This document shows positions 1 through 8,576 of a DNA stretch of 64,000 nt, one piece after another. The stretch lies in NCBI RefSeq assembly GCF_003946265.1, contig NZ_RHNO01000002.1, positions 62,001 through 126,000 of the forward strand, read 5' to 3'. The position numbers and the translations under genes are program-made. Source of the stretch: Levilactobacillus yonginensis (GTDB lineage: Bacteria > Bacillota > Bacilli > Lactobacillales > Lactobacillaceae). The notes beneath the pieces were generated by a model. The model was not told the DNA's origin, made no database searches, and saw only the letters and a program-made list of their open reading frames with translations. The first letter of the stretch is position 1, and each line of letters starts with the position of its first letter.

Positions 1-44
1 TCCTGATTTTCTCAGGATTACTGGATAAGTTATGGTTCCAATAA
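1..44 (+). CDS. dltB: DltB C-terminal end (partial, cut by window edge)
   Basis: Frame 3 reads a short tail ending in GLLDKLWFQ and a TAA stop at 42-44, just upstream of dltC. DltB, the membrane-bound O-acyltransferase of the D-alanylation pathway, normally precedes dltC and ends with a similar LWF-type tail. The call rests on these 13 residues plus the dltC-dltD context, so it is an inference from position and tail similarity. The rest of the gene lies outside the window. Confidence 0.7.
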   Translation, partial: LIFSGLLDKLWFQ

Positions 45-80
45 AATACGGGTTTAAATTTCATATAGGGGGAAATCAAA

Positions 81-314
81 ATGGATATCAAAGCAACGGT
101 TTTAGCAATTTTAAGTGACTTAACGGGGAACGATGTTAGCGGGGCAATGGACGACAACCTGTTTGATAGTGGGTTAATGGACTCCATGGGTTCAGTTCAA
201 CTGTTATTACAATTACAAAGTGAATTAGGTGTCAACGTGCCAGTTTCTGAATTTGAGCGGTCAGAGTGGGACACGCCCAACAAAATCGTTGCGAAAGTCG
301 AAAGCCTTGCCTAG
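81..314 (+). CDS. dltC: D-alanyl carrier protein DltC
   Basis: This 77-residue acyl carrier protein accepts activated D-alanine from DltA and passes it towards DltB and DltD for esterification of teichoic acids. The phosphopantetheine attachment site is visible as the DSM motif with Ser35 in [16 protein letters not shown]. The length is typical of DltC. A strong ribosome site (AGGGGGAAA) precedes the ATG. It follows the dltB tail by about 36 bp and precedes dltD by 3 bp, so the three are read as one operon. The cytoplasmic role and pathway are established family knowledge. Confidence 0.96.
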   Translation: MDIKATVLAILSDLTGNDVSGAMDDNLFDSGLMDSMGSVQLLLQLQSELGVNVPVSEFERSEWDTPNKIVAKVESLA

Positions 315-317
315 CCA

Positions 318-1607
318 ATGGCAAAGCGACTTCTACGGATCTTTGGTCCGTTAATTCTCGCGGCTGTTCTAGTTTTTGCGGTACTGGCAATGCCAGTCAA
401 GTTAGGTTTTAGCCACGTTAGCAAGTCGCACGAGCGGCAGGCAGCGGTCTCGCTGTCGCCCAACGTTCTGCGGGGAAAGCACATTAAGGAGGAAGCTTTG
501 AAGGATGGGTTTGTCCCGTTCTTTGGGTCCTCTGAATGGTCCCGGTTCGATCCGATGCATCCTTCGGTCCTAGCACAGAAATATCACCGGGATTACCGGC
601 CATTTCTGTTAGGTGCCCGGGGGTCACAATCTTTGACGCAGTACTTTGTGATGCAAAACATCCAAGGACAATTGCGGAATAAGAAAGCGGTCTTTGTGAT
701 TTCGCCTCAATGGTTTGTGAAGAGCGGAACGCGAAAGGATGCTTTTGGATTCTACTACTCACAATTGCAGACGGCTGAATGGCTGACGCATTTCCGTAGC
801 GACGCGATTGACCAATACGCGGCCCAACGGTTGCTGCAGATGCCTGCTGCCCAATCGGACCACTTTATTTACGCGGCGCTCCAACGGGTTGCTAGTGGGA
901 AGAAGTTAACGGATTACCAGCGCTTCTACCTGCAGACGCGTAAGAATATGCTGACGCAAGAAGACCAATTCTTCTCCGGCATCGACTTGCCATCGCAAAA
1001 CTTGAAGAAGGTTAACCAGCAAGCCCAGAAGTTACCCACTCATTACTCTTACTCGGCGCTGGATGCCTTGGGAGGCCGGTTAGGGAAAGCGGCAACGAAC
1101 GATAACCGGTTCGGTATTAGCAACAAGTTTTATCATCAAGGTTTGAAGAAAGAATTGAAACACGGGAAGTTGAAGGACTTCCAAAAGAATTTGTCTTACA
1201 CGAAGTCACCAGAATTTGCGGACTTCCAGCTGTGCTTGGATCAGTTTGCGCGTCTGAACACCAACGTGTTGTTTATTATTCCACCAGTCAACGCGAAGTG
1301 GCAGAAGTACACGGGGCTTTCGGCAAGCATGCTCAAGCAATTTGATGAAAAGATTCATTACCAACTTCAGTCGCAAGGGTTTAACAACATTGTCGACTTG
1401 AGCGACAAGGGGAACGTGCCATACTTTATGACTGACACGATTCACTTGGGCTGGCGCGGTTGGCTGGCCGTCGATCAACGGGTCAATCCGTTCTTGACGA
1501 AGCAGCAGGAACAACCAAAATACAGCATCAACGACAAGTTCTACTCGAAGAAGTGGCAACAGTTGGCACCATCAGATTTAAAGCAGTATGAAAATGAAGC
1601 AAAATAA
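318..1607 (+). CDS. dltD: D-alanine transfer protein DltD
   Basis: The product is 429 residues with one N-terminal membrane anchor (about residues 8-28) and a large extracytoplasmic SGNH-like domain. The putative catalytic serine is in FFGSSEWSRFD (Ser71 or Ser72), and the partner Asp and His are in DTIHLGWRGW (about Asp373 and His376). This matches the DltD family, which completes D-alanyl transfer to lipoteichoic and wall teichoic acids at the outer membrane face. The start lies 3 bp after the dltC stop, suggesting translational coupling. A strong terminator follows at 1613-1647, so dltD ends the operon. Confidence 0.95.
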   Translation: MAKRLLRIFGPLILAAVLVFAVLAMPVKLGFSHVSKSHERQAAVSLSPNVLRGKHIKEEALKDGFVPFFGSSEWSRFDPMHPSVLAQKYHRDYRPFLLGARGSQSLTQYFVMQNIQGQLRNKKAVFVISPQWFVKSGTRKDAFGFYYSQLQTAEWLTHFRSDAIDQYAAQRLLQMPAAQSDHFIYAALQRVASGKKLTDYQRFYLQTRKNMLTQEDQFFSGIDLPSQNLKKVNQQAQKLPTHYSYSALDALGGRLGKAATNDNRFGISNKFYHQGLKKELKHGKLKDFQKNLSYTKSPEFADFQLCLDQFARLNTNVLFIIPPVNAKWQKYTGLSASMLKQFDEKIHYQLQSQGFNNIVDLSDKGNVPYFMTDTIHLGWRGWLAVDQRVNPFLTKQQEQPKYSINDKFYSKKWQQLAPSDLKQYENEAK

Positions 1608-1612
1608 AAACG

Positions 1613-1647
1613 TGGTCGCCAATCGCAAGGTTGGCGACCATTTTTTA
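1613..1647 (+). terminator. Terminator of the dlt operon
   Basis: A 10-bp perfect stem (TGGTCGCCAA / TTGGCGACCA) with an 8-nt loop is followed by six T residues, immediately after dltD. Confidence 0.92.
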
Positions 1648-1656
1648 TTGATGCGA

Positions 1657-1692
1657 TAAAAAAATCGCTATTCCCAAATATAAGGAATAACG
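1657..1692 (-). terminator. Terminator of the 1733-2071 gene
   Basis: Read on the minus strand, CGTTATTCC pairs with GGGAATAGCG across an 8-nt loop and is followed by ATTTTTTT. It lies about 40 bp after the stop of the minus-strand membrane protein gene. Confidence 0.8.
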
Positions 1693-1732
1693 ACCGTTGT
1701 CTTTAGAAATAATAGCGAAAATAAACGCAAAG

Positions 1733-2071
1733 TTAGTAGTTGTTTCCGAACAAGCTGGCCAAGATAGTGGCAAAGAAGATCCAGTAAAGCACGACACTGG
1801 CTACCGCCACGATAAAGTTGATCAACCCAGCGCGGTTCCAAGTCTTTTGAACAGCCTTGAAGGTTGCCACGTCTTGGTAGTCACCCTTTTGCCAAGCCCA
1901 TTCATTCCCCTTGAAGCCGACTACAAAGATCCACACGATGTTGAAGATGGGGATGAGCATGAGGAGGGGCAGGTAGGTCTTGTTACCAAGTCCCCAGAAA
2001 ATGTTGTACATAAAGGCGCCCCAGTTCCAGCCCTTGACCTCTTGTGGGACAGTTTTACCGTTCTCTTGCAT
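1733..2071 (-). CDS. Small integral membrane protein of unknown function
   Basis: The 112-residue protein opens with a short soluble stretch (MQENGKTVPQEVKGWNWGAF), followed by hydrophobic segments at about residues 26-52 and 82-108. The WNWGAFMYNIFWGL motif and the following membrane segment are typical of a small Firmicutes family that automated annotation sometimes labels ribonuclease G by error; nothing here supports nuclease activity. A GGGAGGAAA ribosome site precedes the ATG. It stands alone, converging on the dlt operon and diverging from lepA. Function is unknown. Confidence 0.82.
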   Translation of the reverse strand: MQENGKTVPQEVKGWNWGAFMYNIFWGLGNKTYLPLLMLIPIFNIVWIFVVGFKGNEWAWQKGDYQDVATFKAVQKTWNRAGLINFIVAVASVVLYWIFFATILASLFGNNY

Positions 2072-2354
2072 AAATGTTTTCCTCCCTGGAAAAAACAGCT
2101 TTTAGCGTTGGTCAGTTTTGGACGGTTAAATTGCTGCGAAAAGCCCCGATAATAATTAACAAATAAATATTTAGCTAGCTACTTAAAACAGGCTATTTTT
2201 ATTTTACTATAAATCGGCTTGGAAATGGTGTAATAGTTTCATTTTTTAGCTGACAAGCTGAAAACGCTCAGAAACCAGGGCCTAACTCTGATTATAGTTG
2301 ATCCGTCAGATTGGGAAAAAAGCCAGGGTTTTAGCGGATTCAACTGCCTTAAAA

Positions 2355-2383
2355 TTAGGCAAATGCTGGGTCTATGGTATAAT
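2355..2383 (+). promoter_or_regulatory. Probable lepA promoter
   Basis: A TATAAT box at 2378-2383, extended by an upstream TGG, lies 17 bp downstream of a weak -35 (TTAGGC, 2355-2360). It is about 38 bp before the lepA ATG. The 2072-2420 gap holds no other visible feature. Confidence 0.65.
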
Positions 2384-2420
2384 TGTTTAGACATGGCGTT
2401 TAAGAAAGTAGGAAATCAAC

Positions 2421-4253
2421 ATGGATCTTGAAAAATTAAAAGCACATCAAAAATATATTCGCAATTTTTCCATTGTGGCCCATATTGACCACGGGAAATC
2501 TACGTTAGCGGACCGCATCTTGGAACTGACTGATACCATCTCCAAGCGCGATATGCAAGATCAAGTGTTGGATAACATGGACCTTGAACGTGAACGGGGA
2601 ATTACCATCAAGCTGAACGCGGTGGAGCTGACCTATCACGCCAAGGACGGCCACGATTACGAATTTCATTTGATCGATACGCCAGGACACGTCGACTTCT
2701 CCTATGAGGTCTCACGGAGCCTGGCAGCGTGTGAGGGGGCCGTACTGGTCGTCGACGCTGCGCAGGGGGTTGAAGCCCAAACGTTAGCAAACGTTTATTT
2801 AGCATTGGATGACAACCTGGAAATTGTGCCGGTCGTCAACAAGATCGACTTACCAGCGGCTGATCCGGAGAAGGTCAAGAAAGAAATCGAAGACGTCATT
2901 GGGCTCGATGCTTCTGACGCTGTCTTGGCGAGTGCTAAGCAGGGTATCGGGATCGAAGAGCTCCTGGAACAAGTTGTGGCTAAGGTGCCGGCACCAGCTG
3001 GTGATTTAGACGCACCCTTGAAGGCGTTGGTCTTTGACTCCGTCTACGATGATTATCGGGGAGTTGTGTTGAGCATTCGGGTCTTTGAAGGGACCGTTCA
3101 ACCAGGCGATAAGATTCGGTTGATGAACAGTGGGAGTGAATACGAGGTTACTGAGGTGGGGGTTAACTCGCCGAAGCCAATCTCCCGGGATAACTTGATT
3201 GCTGGGGACGTGGGTTACATCACGGCCAGTATCAAAGATATCACGGATACCCGAGTGGGTGATACGGTGACGAACGCTGCTATGCCCGCTGATAAGGCGT
3301 TGCCAGGTTACCGGGAAATGAGTCCCATGGTTTATGCCGGACTTTACCCAACTGACAATGCTAAGCTGAATGACTTGCGGGAAGCGCTGGAAAAATTAAA
3401 ACTGAACGATGCTGCGTTGGAATTTGAACCAGAATCTTCACAGGCGTTGGGCTTTGGGTTCCGGTGTGGGTTCTTGGGGATGTTGCACATGGATGTTATC
3501 CAGGAACGACTGGAACGGGAGTTTAACCTTGATTTGATCACCACGGCACCATCCGTTACGTATCACGCGTACCTGACGGATGGGACGATGAAGGAAGTCG
3601 AAAACCCAGCAGAAATGCCAGAGGCTTCTTCCATCAAGAGTGTTGAGGAACCCATCGTTAAGGCCACGATTATGGCACCTAACGATTACGTTGGGGCAGT
3701 CATGGAACTTTGCCAACATCGTCGCGGTCAGTTCCTGACGATGGAGTATTTGGATGATTACCGGGTCAACATTATCTACAACATGCCACTGTCCGAAATC
3801 ATCTTTGATTTCTTTGATAAGTTAAAGTCCAGCACGCGGGGCTACGCCTCATTGGACTACGAAATGAACGGCTATCAAGCTGCGGACTTAGTGAAGATCG
3901 ATATTCTGTTGAACGGCGACAAGGTTGATGCGTTGAGTTTCATTGCGCATAGAACCTTCGCCCCACAACGGGGTCGGGAAATTGCGTCTCGCTTGAAGAA
4001 GATTATTCCACGGCAAAACTTTGAAATTCCCGTGCAGGCGGCCATTGGGGCGAAGATTATTGCCCGGACGACCATCAAGGCCTACCGGAAGGACGTGACT
4101 GCCAAGTTGTACGGTGGTGACCGAACCCGGCGGATGAAGTTGCTTGAAAAGCAAAAGGTTGGTAAGAAACGGATGAAGGCCGTGGGGAAAGTTGATATTC
4201 CTCAAGAAGCGTTCATGGCCGTTCTGAAGACTGATGAAGACGAAAGCGACTAG
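2421..4253 (+). CDS. lepA: Elongation factor 4 (LepA), ribosomal back-translocase GTPase
   Basis: The 610-residue product has the translational GTPase motifs in order: AHIDHGKST (about 21-29), a GITIK switch I, DTPGHVDF, and NKIDLP. These are followed by EF-G-like domains II, III and V and the LepA-specific C-terminal domain that starts near [10 protein letters not shown] and ends with the basic [18 protein letters not shown] stretch. EF4 acts on stalled or mistranslocated ribosomes. Length is normal for the family. It is transcribed alone here, between its own promoter and a strong terminator. Confidence 0.97.
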   Translation: MDLEKLKAHQKYIRNFSIVAHIDHGKSTLADRILELTDTISKRDMQDQVLDNMDLERERGITIKLNAVELTYHAKDGHDYEFHLIDTPGHVDFSYEVSRSLAACEGAVLVVDAAQGVEAQTLANVYLALDDNLEIVPVVNKIDLPAADPEKVKKEIEDVIGLDASDAVLASAKQGIGIEELLEQVVAKVPAPAGDLDAPLKALVFDSVYDDYRGVVLSIRVFEGTVQPGDKIRLMNSGSEYEVTEVGVNSPKPISRDNLIAGDVGYITASIKDITDTRVGDTVTNAAMPADKALPGYREMSPMVYAGLYPTDNAKLNDLREALEKLKLNDAALEFEPESSQALGFGFRCGFLGMLHMDVIQERLEREFNLDLITTAPSVTYHAYLTDGTMKEVENPAEMPEASSIKSVEEPIVKATIMAPNDYVGAVMELCQHRRGQFLTMEYLDDYRVNIIYNMPLSEIIFDFFDKLKSSTRGYASLDYEMNGYQAADLVKIDILLNGDKVDALSFIAHRTFAPQRGREIASRLKKIIPRQNFEIPVQAAIGAKIIARTTIKAYRKDVTAKLYGGDRTRRMKLLEKQKVGKKRMKAVGKVDIPQEAFMAVLKTDEDESD

Positions 4254-4302
4254 AAAAAGTTGGTTTGGTTTGTTCTTATGATGATATAAAAACAAGTGAA
4301 AG

Positions 4303-4348
4303 CAGGGTTAGCCATCGAACTATTTTCGATGGCTAACCCTGTTTTTTT
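4303..4348 (+). terminator. Terminator of lepA
   Basis: A long 17-bp stem (CAGGGTTAGCCATCGAA with its complement) with a 5-nt loop ends in seven T residues. Confidence 0.93.
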
Positions 4349-4408
4349 GACTATTGTTTATAATGTTGATTACCATTTTTAAACAACTAATTTTGAAATA
4401 ATATGCCT

Positions 4409-5160
4409 TTAGTTGTACTGTACTGCAGCATCGAGCCTGCGACGATTACATAAATAAAGAATTGCTGTTAAAGGAACAACAAGCAGCATCACTGGGTAAA
4501 AGAACCTGAGTGGGAAAATAGTAGGCAGAATTCCACCAATGATGGGGCCAAGAGACATCCCAATATCAATTCCCAAATAGTAAGTGGCGTTAGCAAGGCC
4601 TTGTTCTTTCATGGGTGCTAGTAAGAGGGCCGTTGATTGGGAAACAGAAACCATAACGCCAAAGCCGACTGCCACTAGTCCCGCTGCCAAGATCATTTCG
4701 AAGTTGTTTTGCATGATGGTTAATAGGATGATGTAACCAATTGTGGCAATGATGCAGATAGAAAACCAAATGCCAAACGAAATCGTATCAAAATAATTTT
4801 TTAATAGAATCCGAATAACAATCAAAGCGAGTGAGTAACATAAAAAGAAGAGACTCACGGTAATGTTCAAATGTCTTTCTTGAACGTACATAACAATATC
4901 AGCTTGGGTCACAAAATAGGGAATAGACAACAGCGAAAAAATCAGTGCTACAGGTAATGCGTCTCGTTGAATAATCTTAAAGTGGTGATCCTTTAACGTA
5001 ACTGAAGGTTCTGCCCGATTGTGGATGAATTGAATGGTAACAACCATCGCAAGTGAACTCAAAGCCGCCAGCACGATAACGAATTTGTATCCGAGACGTT
5101 GATAGATGCTAATTGCTAGAGCGGGCGCAATCGCCATGGCAAGCGCGTTTAATAAATAGA
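4409..5160 (-). pseudogene. 5'-truncated MFS transporter
   Basis: The open frame with an ATG at 5137 encodes 242 residues that match only the C-terminal two thirds of an MFS transporter. It begins inside the motif NALAMAIAPALAISIYQRLGY, which corresponds to about residue 140 of the intact 385-residue MFS protein at 42731-43888 (IANALGMAVGPAVSVYLY). Both also share the IGIDLGMTLGP-like stretch near the end. Upstream of the ATG the frame runs back to a TAA inside a terminator hairpin, with no ribosome site. The first six membrane helices are missing, so transport activity is unlikely. This looks like a deletion remnant. Confidence 0.85.
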
Positions 5161-5164
5161 AAAA

Positions 5165-5197
5165 ACTACCAAGGAATTTTTACCTTGGTAGTCTTTT
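5165..5197. terminator. Bidirectional terminator hairpin at the MFS deletion junction
   Basis: ACTACCAAGG pairs perfectly with CCTTGGTAGT over an 8-nt A/T-rich loop. T runs follow on both strands (CTTTTTG on plus, TTTTTTC on minus). The minus-strand T run runs directly into the truncated MFS frame. Confidence 0.85.
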
Positions 5198-5288
5198 TGA
5201 TATTGGGAGAGTTTTTAACACATAATATGGACTCCCTAAAATGAATTATTTGTCGCTGATCTTTGAAGCAATTAAGTTCTCTTAAAAA

Positions 5289-5789
5289 TCAAAAATCTTG
5301 ATACGAGAATTTAGGATAATGCTTTTGGCCCATTTTTTTAGCAACTTTTTTGCTCCGGTAGTAATGGGCACTGACCCAAATACCAGCGCCCTCAGCGACA
5401 GTAAACACTTTATGTTTGCCAAACTTGTGTAAATTATAATACTCACCATCACCGGCAGATTGTTGCCAACCATATTCATGAATCCAGCGATAACCGGCAA
5501 GCTTACCAGTTTGGGTGGCCGTCCAATATTTTACGGTTTTCATAGCCTTTTTGTTATAGTAGATTTTATGTTTTTTGTATTTACGCAGGTTCTTGTTACT
5601 CATATGTAGTTTATAAATTTTCTTTTTGCCATAACCAAAGTTAGTATAAGTGTACCAAGTCCCACGCATCCCCTTGGGCAGCTTACTATATGAATAGCCC
5701 GCTTTATGAGCTGATGCGGTCGTGGTTAATGCGCCGACTGCGAAAAAACAGACGAGCGCAATTAAAAATAATTTCAATGCTTTTTTCAT
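5289..5789 (-). CDS. Small secreted protein, lactobacillus type, unknown function
   Basis: The 166-residue protein has a clear signal peptide (MKKALKLFLIALVCFFAVGA, cleavage after ASA near residue 27). A basic, tyrosine-rich mature part opens with KLPKGMRGTWYTY. The short P-x-x-(M/L)RG-x-(W/Y)Y motif also starts the mature parts of the two neighbours at 5822 and 6714, so the three may be distant relatives. An AAAGGAA ribosome site precedes the ATG. It is last of four tandem secreted genes on the minus strand. No catalytic motif is recognised. Confidence 0.8.
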   Translation of the reverse strand: MKKALKLFLIALVCFFAVGALTTTASAHKAGYSYSKLPKGMRGTWYTYTNFGYGKKKIYKLHMSNKNLRKYKKHKIYYNKKAMKTVKYWTATQTGKLAGYRWIHEYGWQQSAGDGEYYNLHKFGKHKVFTVAEGAGIWVSAHYYRSKKVAKKMGQKHYPKFSYQDF

Positions 5790-5821
5790 TATTAGTATTC
5801 CTTTCTTGTGTGCAACAAAAG

Positions 5822-6244
5822 TTAAATTCCTTTTGGTAAGCCTTGTAATGGATGGTTGAAATAGTTGTTATAAACGTGCTTGCTAACCTTAGTAACATTA
5901 CTGGACCGTAACTCATGGTTGTAGAAGTGTAAATGGTGATGAGCCAATCGCTTAATTTTGACAGTGACGTTTTGATGGTAAGCAACGATTCGGGTGTGGA
6001 ACCGATAGATTTTGCCAGATTGCTGAATATTTTTAATAGTTCCGCCGTTGATACCAGCCTGGGGGGCACCCAAATATAAGTGATGCTTGGTTATTTTTAC
6101 GACATCACCCTTACCGATGTAGTAGCCACGCATGCTGACGGGCGTGCTCTTGCGTGTTTTCGCATTGGCGTTAGTTGCTGGCAGCGAAACACTTAAGATT
6201 AAGCCAGTTAATATGGCAATCGTGATGATCATAACTTTTTTCAA
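5822..6244 (-). CDS. Small secreted protein, paralogue of 6714-7148
   Basis: The 140-residue protein has a signal peptide (about residues 1-28, ending ANA) and a short mature domain. It shares with the 6714-7148 product the blocks RGYYIGKGD, LGAPQAG, HHHLHFYNH, SSNVTKVS and a C-terminal GLPKG, so the two arose by duplication. The His-rich HHHLHF block could bind metal, but this is speculation. The product is probably extracellular. Function is unknown. Confidence 0.82.
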   Translation of the reverse strand: MKKVMIITIAILTGLILSVSLPATNANAKTRKSTPVSMRGYYIGKGDVVKITKHHLYLGAPQAGINGGTIKNIQQSGKIYRFHTRIVAYHQNVTVKIKRLAHHHLHFYNHELRSSNVTKVSKHVYNNYFNHPLQGLPKGI

Positions 6245-6324
6245 TTTGTAGAACTCCTAACTTGTTAATAAAAAATTGAGTGACTTATTACTTAAGTTCA
6301 CTAGCAGCAGTCAATGTGTATGTA

Positions 6325-6657
6325 CTATTTTCGTAGCCAACTGGTGTTGTAATGTTTCTTAACAACCCATTGATAACCATGCACCGTTCTCAATTTAGAG
6401 GACTTAAGGGTCCAGCTCAAATTTGCCGTATTGGCGACACGAATTTTAGTGCCTTTTTTGAGGTGTTTCTTGGCATGAGTCTTCCAGGTCACAGGATTTA
6501 TTTGGTAGGCAGTGACAGCTTTTTTGACATGCATTGTACGAGTCTTGTACCAATAAGAAGAGTAATAGCCTGGTAAACTAGCAGATGCTGAAGTAGCAGC
6601 TGTTGAGGTTAAAAGCAACGTCAGGCCAACCAGTAACCACGATTTAGTTCTTTTCAT
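6325..6657 (-). CDS. Small secreted SH3-like protein, unknown function
   Basis: I start the gene at the ATG at 6657 (MKRTKSWLLVGLTLLL) because a GGAGG site lies just upstream; the longer in-frame start at 6681 lacks one. The 110-residue product has a signal peptide ending near ASA. Its mature domain has alternating basic and aromatic residues and includes KKGTKIRVANTANLSWTL and GYQWVVKKHYNTSWLRK. That layout resembles the compact SH3-like wall-binding domains of lactobacilli, but similarity is weak. It lies between the two paralogous secreted genes. Confidence 0.75.
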   Translation of the reverse strand: MKRTKSWLLVGLTLLLTSTAATSASASLPGYYSSYWYKTRTMHVKKAVTAYQINPVTWKTHAKKHLKKGTKIRVANTANLSWTLKSSKLRTVHGYQWVVKKHYNTSWLRK

Positions 6658-6713
6658 AGGTTCCTCCATAACTCTAAGCAATAAAGTGAAAGTGGGGATG
6701 TTTTCGCGGAAAC

Positions 6714-7148
6714 TTACTTGACACCCTTAGGCAGGCCATGGAAGGGGTTACCGTTGTAGCTCCGGTAAGTGTGGTGGCTGACCTTAGTGACGTTACTGCT
6801 AAACAGGAATACTTTCTTGTGATTGTAGAAGTGAAGGTGATGGTGTGAGCGCTTTTGAAATTTAATAGTAATGGCTTCCTTGTCCATTTCACTGATAGCA
6901 TGAATACGGTAAGTCTTGCCAGTACGGTGGATACTCTTAATTTTTTGTGGAAGTTGGCCTGCTTGAGGTGCTCCCAAAATAACTTGGTGGGCAGAGAATT
7001 GAACGAGGTCGCCCTTGCCAATATAATACCCTCGTAAGCTCTTCGGTGTTGTCTTGTACGTCTTTGCACTGGCATTAACGGTCGGCAAGGTGGCGCCTAA
7101 CGTTAAACTGGCCAGTAGCGTGGCTGTGATCGTCATAAATTTGTTCAA
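6714..7148 (-). CDS. Small secreted protein, paralogue of 5822-6244
   Basis: The 144-residue protein has a signal peptide (MNKFMTITATLLASLTLGAT, cleavage after ASA near residue 28) and the same blocks as the 5822 product: RGYYIGKGD, LGAPQAG, HHHLHFYNH, SNVTKVS and GLPKG. It carries a small insertion (KKVFLF) before SSNVTKVS. It is first in the run of four secreted genes. An imperfectly spaced dyad at 7236-7262 lies about 90 bp upstream and may serve as an operator. Function is unknown. Confidence 0.82.
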   Translation of the reverse strand: MNKFMTITATLLASLTLGATLPTVNASAKTYKTTPKSLRGYYIGKGDLVQFSAHQVILGAPQAGQLPQKIKSIHRTGKTYRIHAISEMDKEAITIKFQKRSHHHLHFYNHKKVFLFSSNVTKVSHHTYRSYNGNPFHGLPKGVK

Positions 7149-7235
7149 AGTGAACAGCTCCTATCCTGAAAATAATTGTCGTCTTTAACCGGAGAAATTC
7201 ACTTTCTATCTCGTGGTCAGCGATTATGTATTCAG

Positions 7236-7262
7236 TTTACTATTCGAAAGTACGATAGTAAA
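7236..7262. promoter_or_regulatory. Dyad upstream of the secreted-protein cluster
   Basis: TTTACTAT and ATAGTAAA form a perfect 8-bp inverted repeat with an 11-nt spacer. It lies in the gap between the divergent genes at 7148 (minus) and 7446 (plus). Its position fits an operator, but no regulator is assigned. Confidence 0.4.
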
Positions 7263-7445
7263 TGCACCTTTTAACCAAATGGGTCTAACTGTTAGGTTAT
7301 TAGATGCTCATTACTCGTAACTGCTTAGTTTATAAAACATTTTTTCATACGGACTGTTCGTGGAAGGGTCTGACCAGTAAACGTGCTAAGCTACCAGTAT
7401 CGAACTGTGAAAAGACGCACAAAATTTCTTTTTGGGGGAATAATC

Positions 7446-7709
7446 ATGGCGGAGTTTATGTTTAAAAACGGGGTTGGGGCCTTTGTCCGACGATTGAATG
7501 AGGTCCTGGATTATCTAAAGCCCACTGAGATTTCATTGGTAGAAGAGCTGCTTCGTGTGGCAGTGGAACCGGAGCAACCGGTAACAATGGGAGAACTTCA
7601 GCAGCAATTAGGCGTGACCTCAGCAGATCTGGCAATGAGCTTTCGTGAGTTGGTGGCCTGGGACTTAATTGCCTGGGTACCAACTGGTGCGGTCAAAGCT
7701 GCGGGTTAA
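7446..7709 (+). CDS. Small winged-helix-like protein of unknown function
   Basis: I chose the ATG at 7446 because a TTTGGGGGAA ribosome site precedes it; an in-frame upstream start at 7383 lacks one. The 87-residue product is predicted helical. Its second half (VTMGELQQQLGVTSADLAMSFRELVAWDLIAWV) looks like a helix-turn-helix followed by a wing, as in small DNA-binding regulators. No family is recognised. It stands alone and could control its divergent neighbours, but this is inference. Confidence 0.65.
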   Translation: MAEFMFKNGVGAFVRRLNEVLDYLKPTEISLVEELLRVAVEPEQPVTMGELQQQLGVTSADLAMSFRELVAWDLIAWVPTGAVKAAG

Positions 7710-7761
7710 GCGGAGTTGACTGCCTTTTGTCGCACGTTTCGACTATATACGTTTTGGAACA

Positions 7762-7795
7762 CAAAAAGGGTCTGAGACTTTTGTCCCAGACCCTT
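7762..7795 (-). terminator. Terminator of the small membrane protein gene
   Basis: On the minus strand a 13-bp imperfect stem (AAGGGTCTGGGAC with GTCTCAGACCCTT) is followed by TTTGTGTT. It lies 12 bp after the stop of the gene at 7808-7987. Confidence 0.82.
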
Positions 7796-7807
7796 CCTAC
7801 GTTTAGT

Positions 7808-7987
7808 TTAACTGATACCCATAATGCCGACGCCACCGACGCCCATGCCAACGATGGCAAAGCAGATACCGATAATGATGACCCACTTGTGGGTCGTTTC
7901 GGTCTTAGCTTTGTGTGCTTGGCTCATCAGAAAGATGCCAACGGCAAGTAGAAAAATACCATTAATAATGTATTGATAGTAGCTCAT
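7808..7987 (-). CDS. 59-residue two-helix membrane protein
   Basis: This short frame encodes a protein opening MSYYQYIINGIFLLAVGIFL and ending VGGVGIMGIS. There are two hydrophobic helices (about residues 7-21 and 36-57) around a polar KAKTETTHKW turn. The second helix is rich in glycine. A strong TAGGAGGAA ribosome site lies 6 bp before the ATG and a good terminator follows the stop, so the unit looks like a real single-gene transcript. Function is unknown; the size would suit a membrane-complex accessory subunit. Confidence 0.8.
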   Translation of the reverse strand: MSYYQYIINGIFLLAVGIFLMSQAHKAKTETTHKWVIIIGICFAIVGMGVGGVGIMGIS

Positions 7988-8058
7988 GACTAATTCCTCC
8001 TAAGTCGTTCGTTGTTGTGGTTAGTTGGATGCTCGCGCGGGTTAGGGTGACGTAGTGA

Positions 8059-8415
8059 TTATTCTCGCTCGGCGTCTTCGGCTAATTCCAGCCAAATGGT
8101 GAGCGGTGAGGGGATGTAGTCCGGCCAGGCCTCCATCTTTTTGGCGCAACGGGAGAGTAACGTACTCTGCCCATCCACGGCCAAGTCTTCGAAAACACTT
8201 AACGCCTGCGCGTTATCCTCAAGGTCGGCCATCAACGTGGGAACGTTGTGCCGCCATTCTTCGACCAGGTCTTGGTAAATGACGATGCGTCGGGCTTGGC
8301 TGATCGTGTATTCAACACCCTCATCGTGAAGGTGCTTAACAAATCGGTCGTACTCATTGAAAACGGCCAGCTGGGCCCGTTGCCAATCTGTTTTTTCAAA
8401 TTCCTTTTCTTTCAT
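8059..8415 (-). CDS. Conserved-looking cytoplasmic protein of unknown function
   Basis: The 118-residue acidic protein is predicted mainly alpha-helical and has no signal peptide or membrane segment. It opens MKEKEFEKTDWQRAQLAVFN and ends PSPLTIWLELAEDAERE. An AGAGG ribosome site lies upstream. It is flanked by a gene-free strip on each side and does not share an operon with the secreted nuclease genes that follow. No motif is recognised. Confidence 0.7.
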   Translation of the reverse strand: MKEKEFEKTDWQRAQLAVFNEYDRFVKHLHDEGVEYTISQARRIVIYQDLVEEWRHNVPTLMADLEDNAQALSVFEDLAVDGQSTLLSRCAKKMEAWPDYIPSPLTIWLELAEDAERE

Positions 8416-8576
8416 CTTCGTCGACCTCTTTGTTTCGTTAGAATAACATCTTAAAGCGTGGATAAATCTTGAACGTTATCGATTAAGAAATCGTATCAAT
8501 TAATAGTATATCATTTTCATCGCTAATAGTAAGCGGATTCTTTACAGAAAAACGGGTGGCAAAGTTACGGCAACTT

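Noticed and set aside
1697-2152. 151-codon plus-strand frame opposite the small membrane protein gene
   Set aside because: It is antisense to a protein with clear membrane helices and a good ribosome site; the plus-strand product has no motif or signal.
8248-8454. Plus-strand frame opposite the 8059-8415 gene
   Set aside because: Shadow frame without a ribosome site; the minus-strand gene has one.
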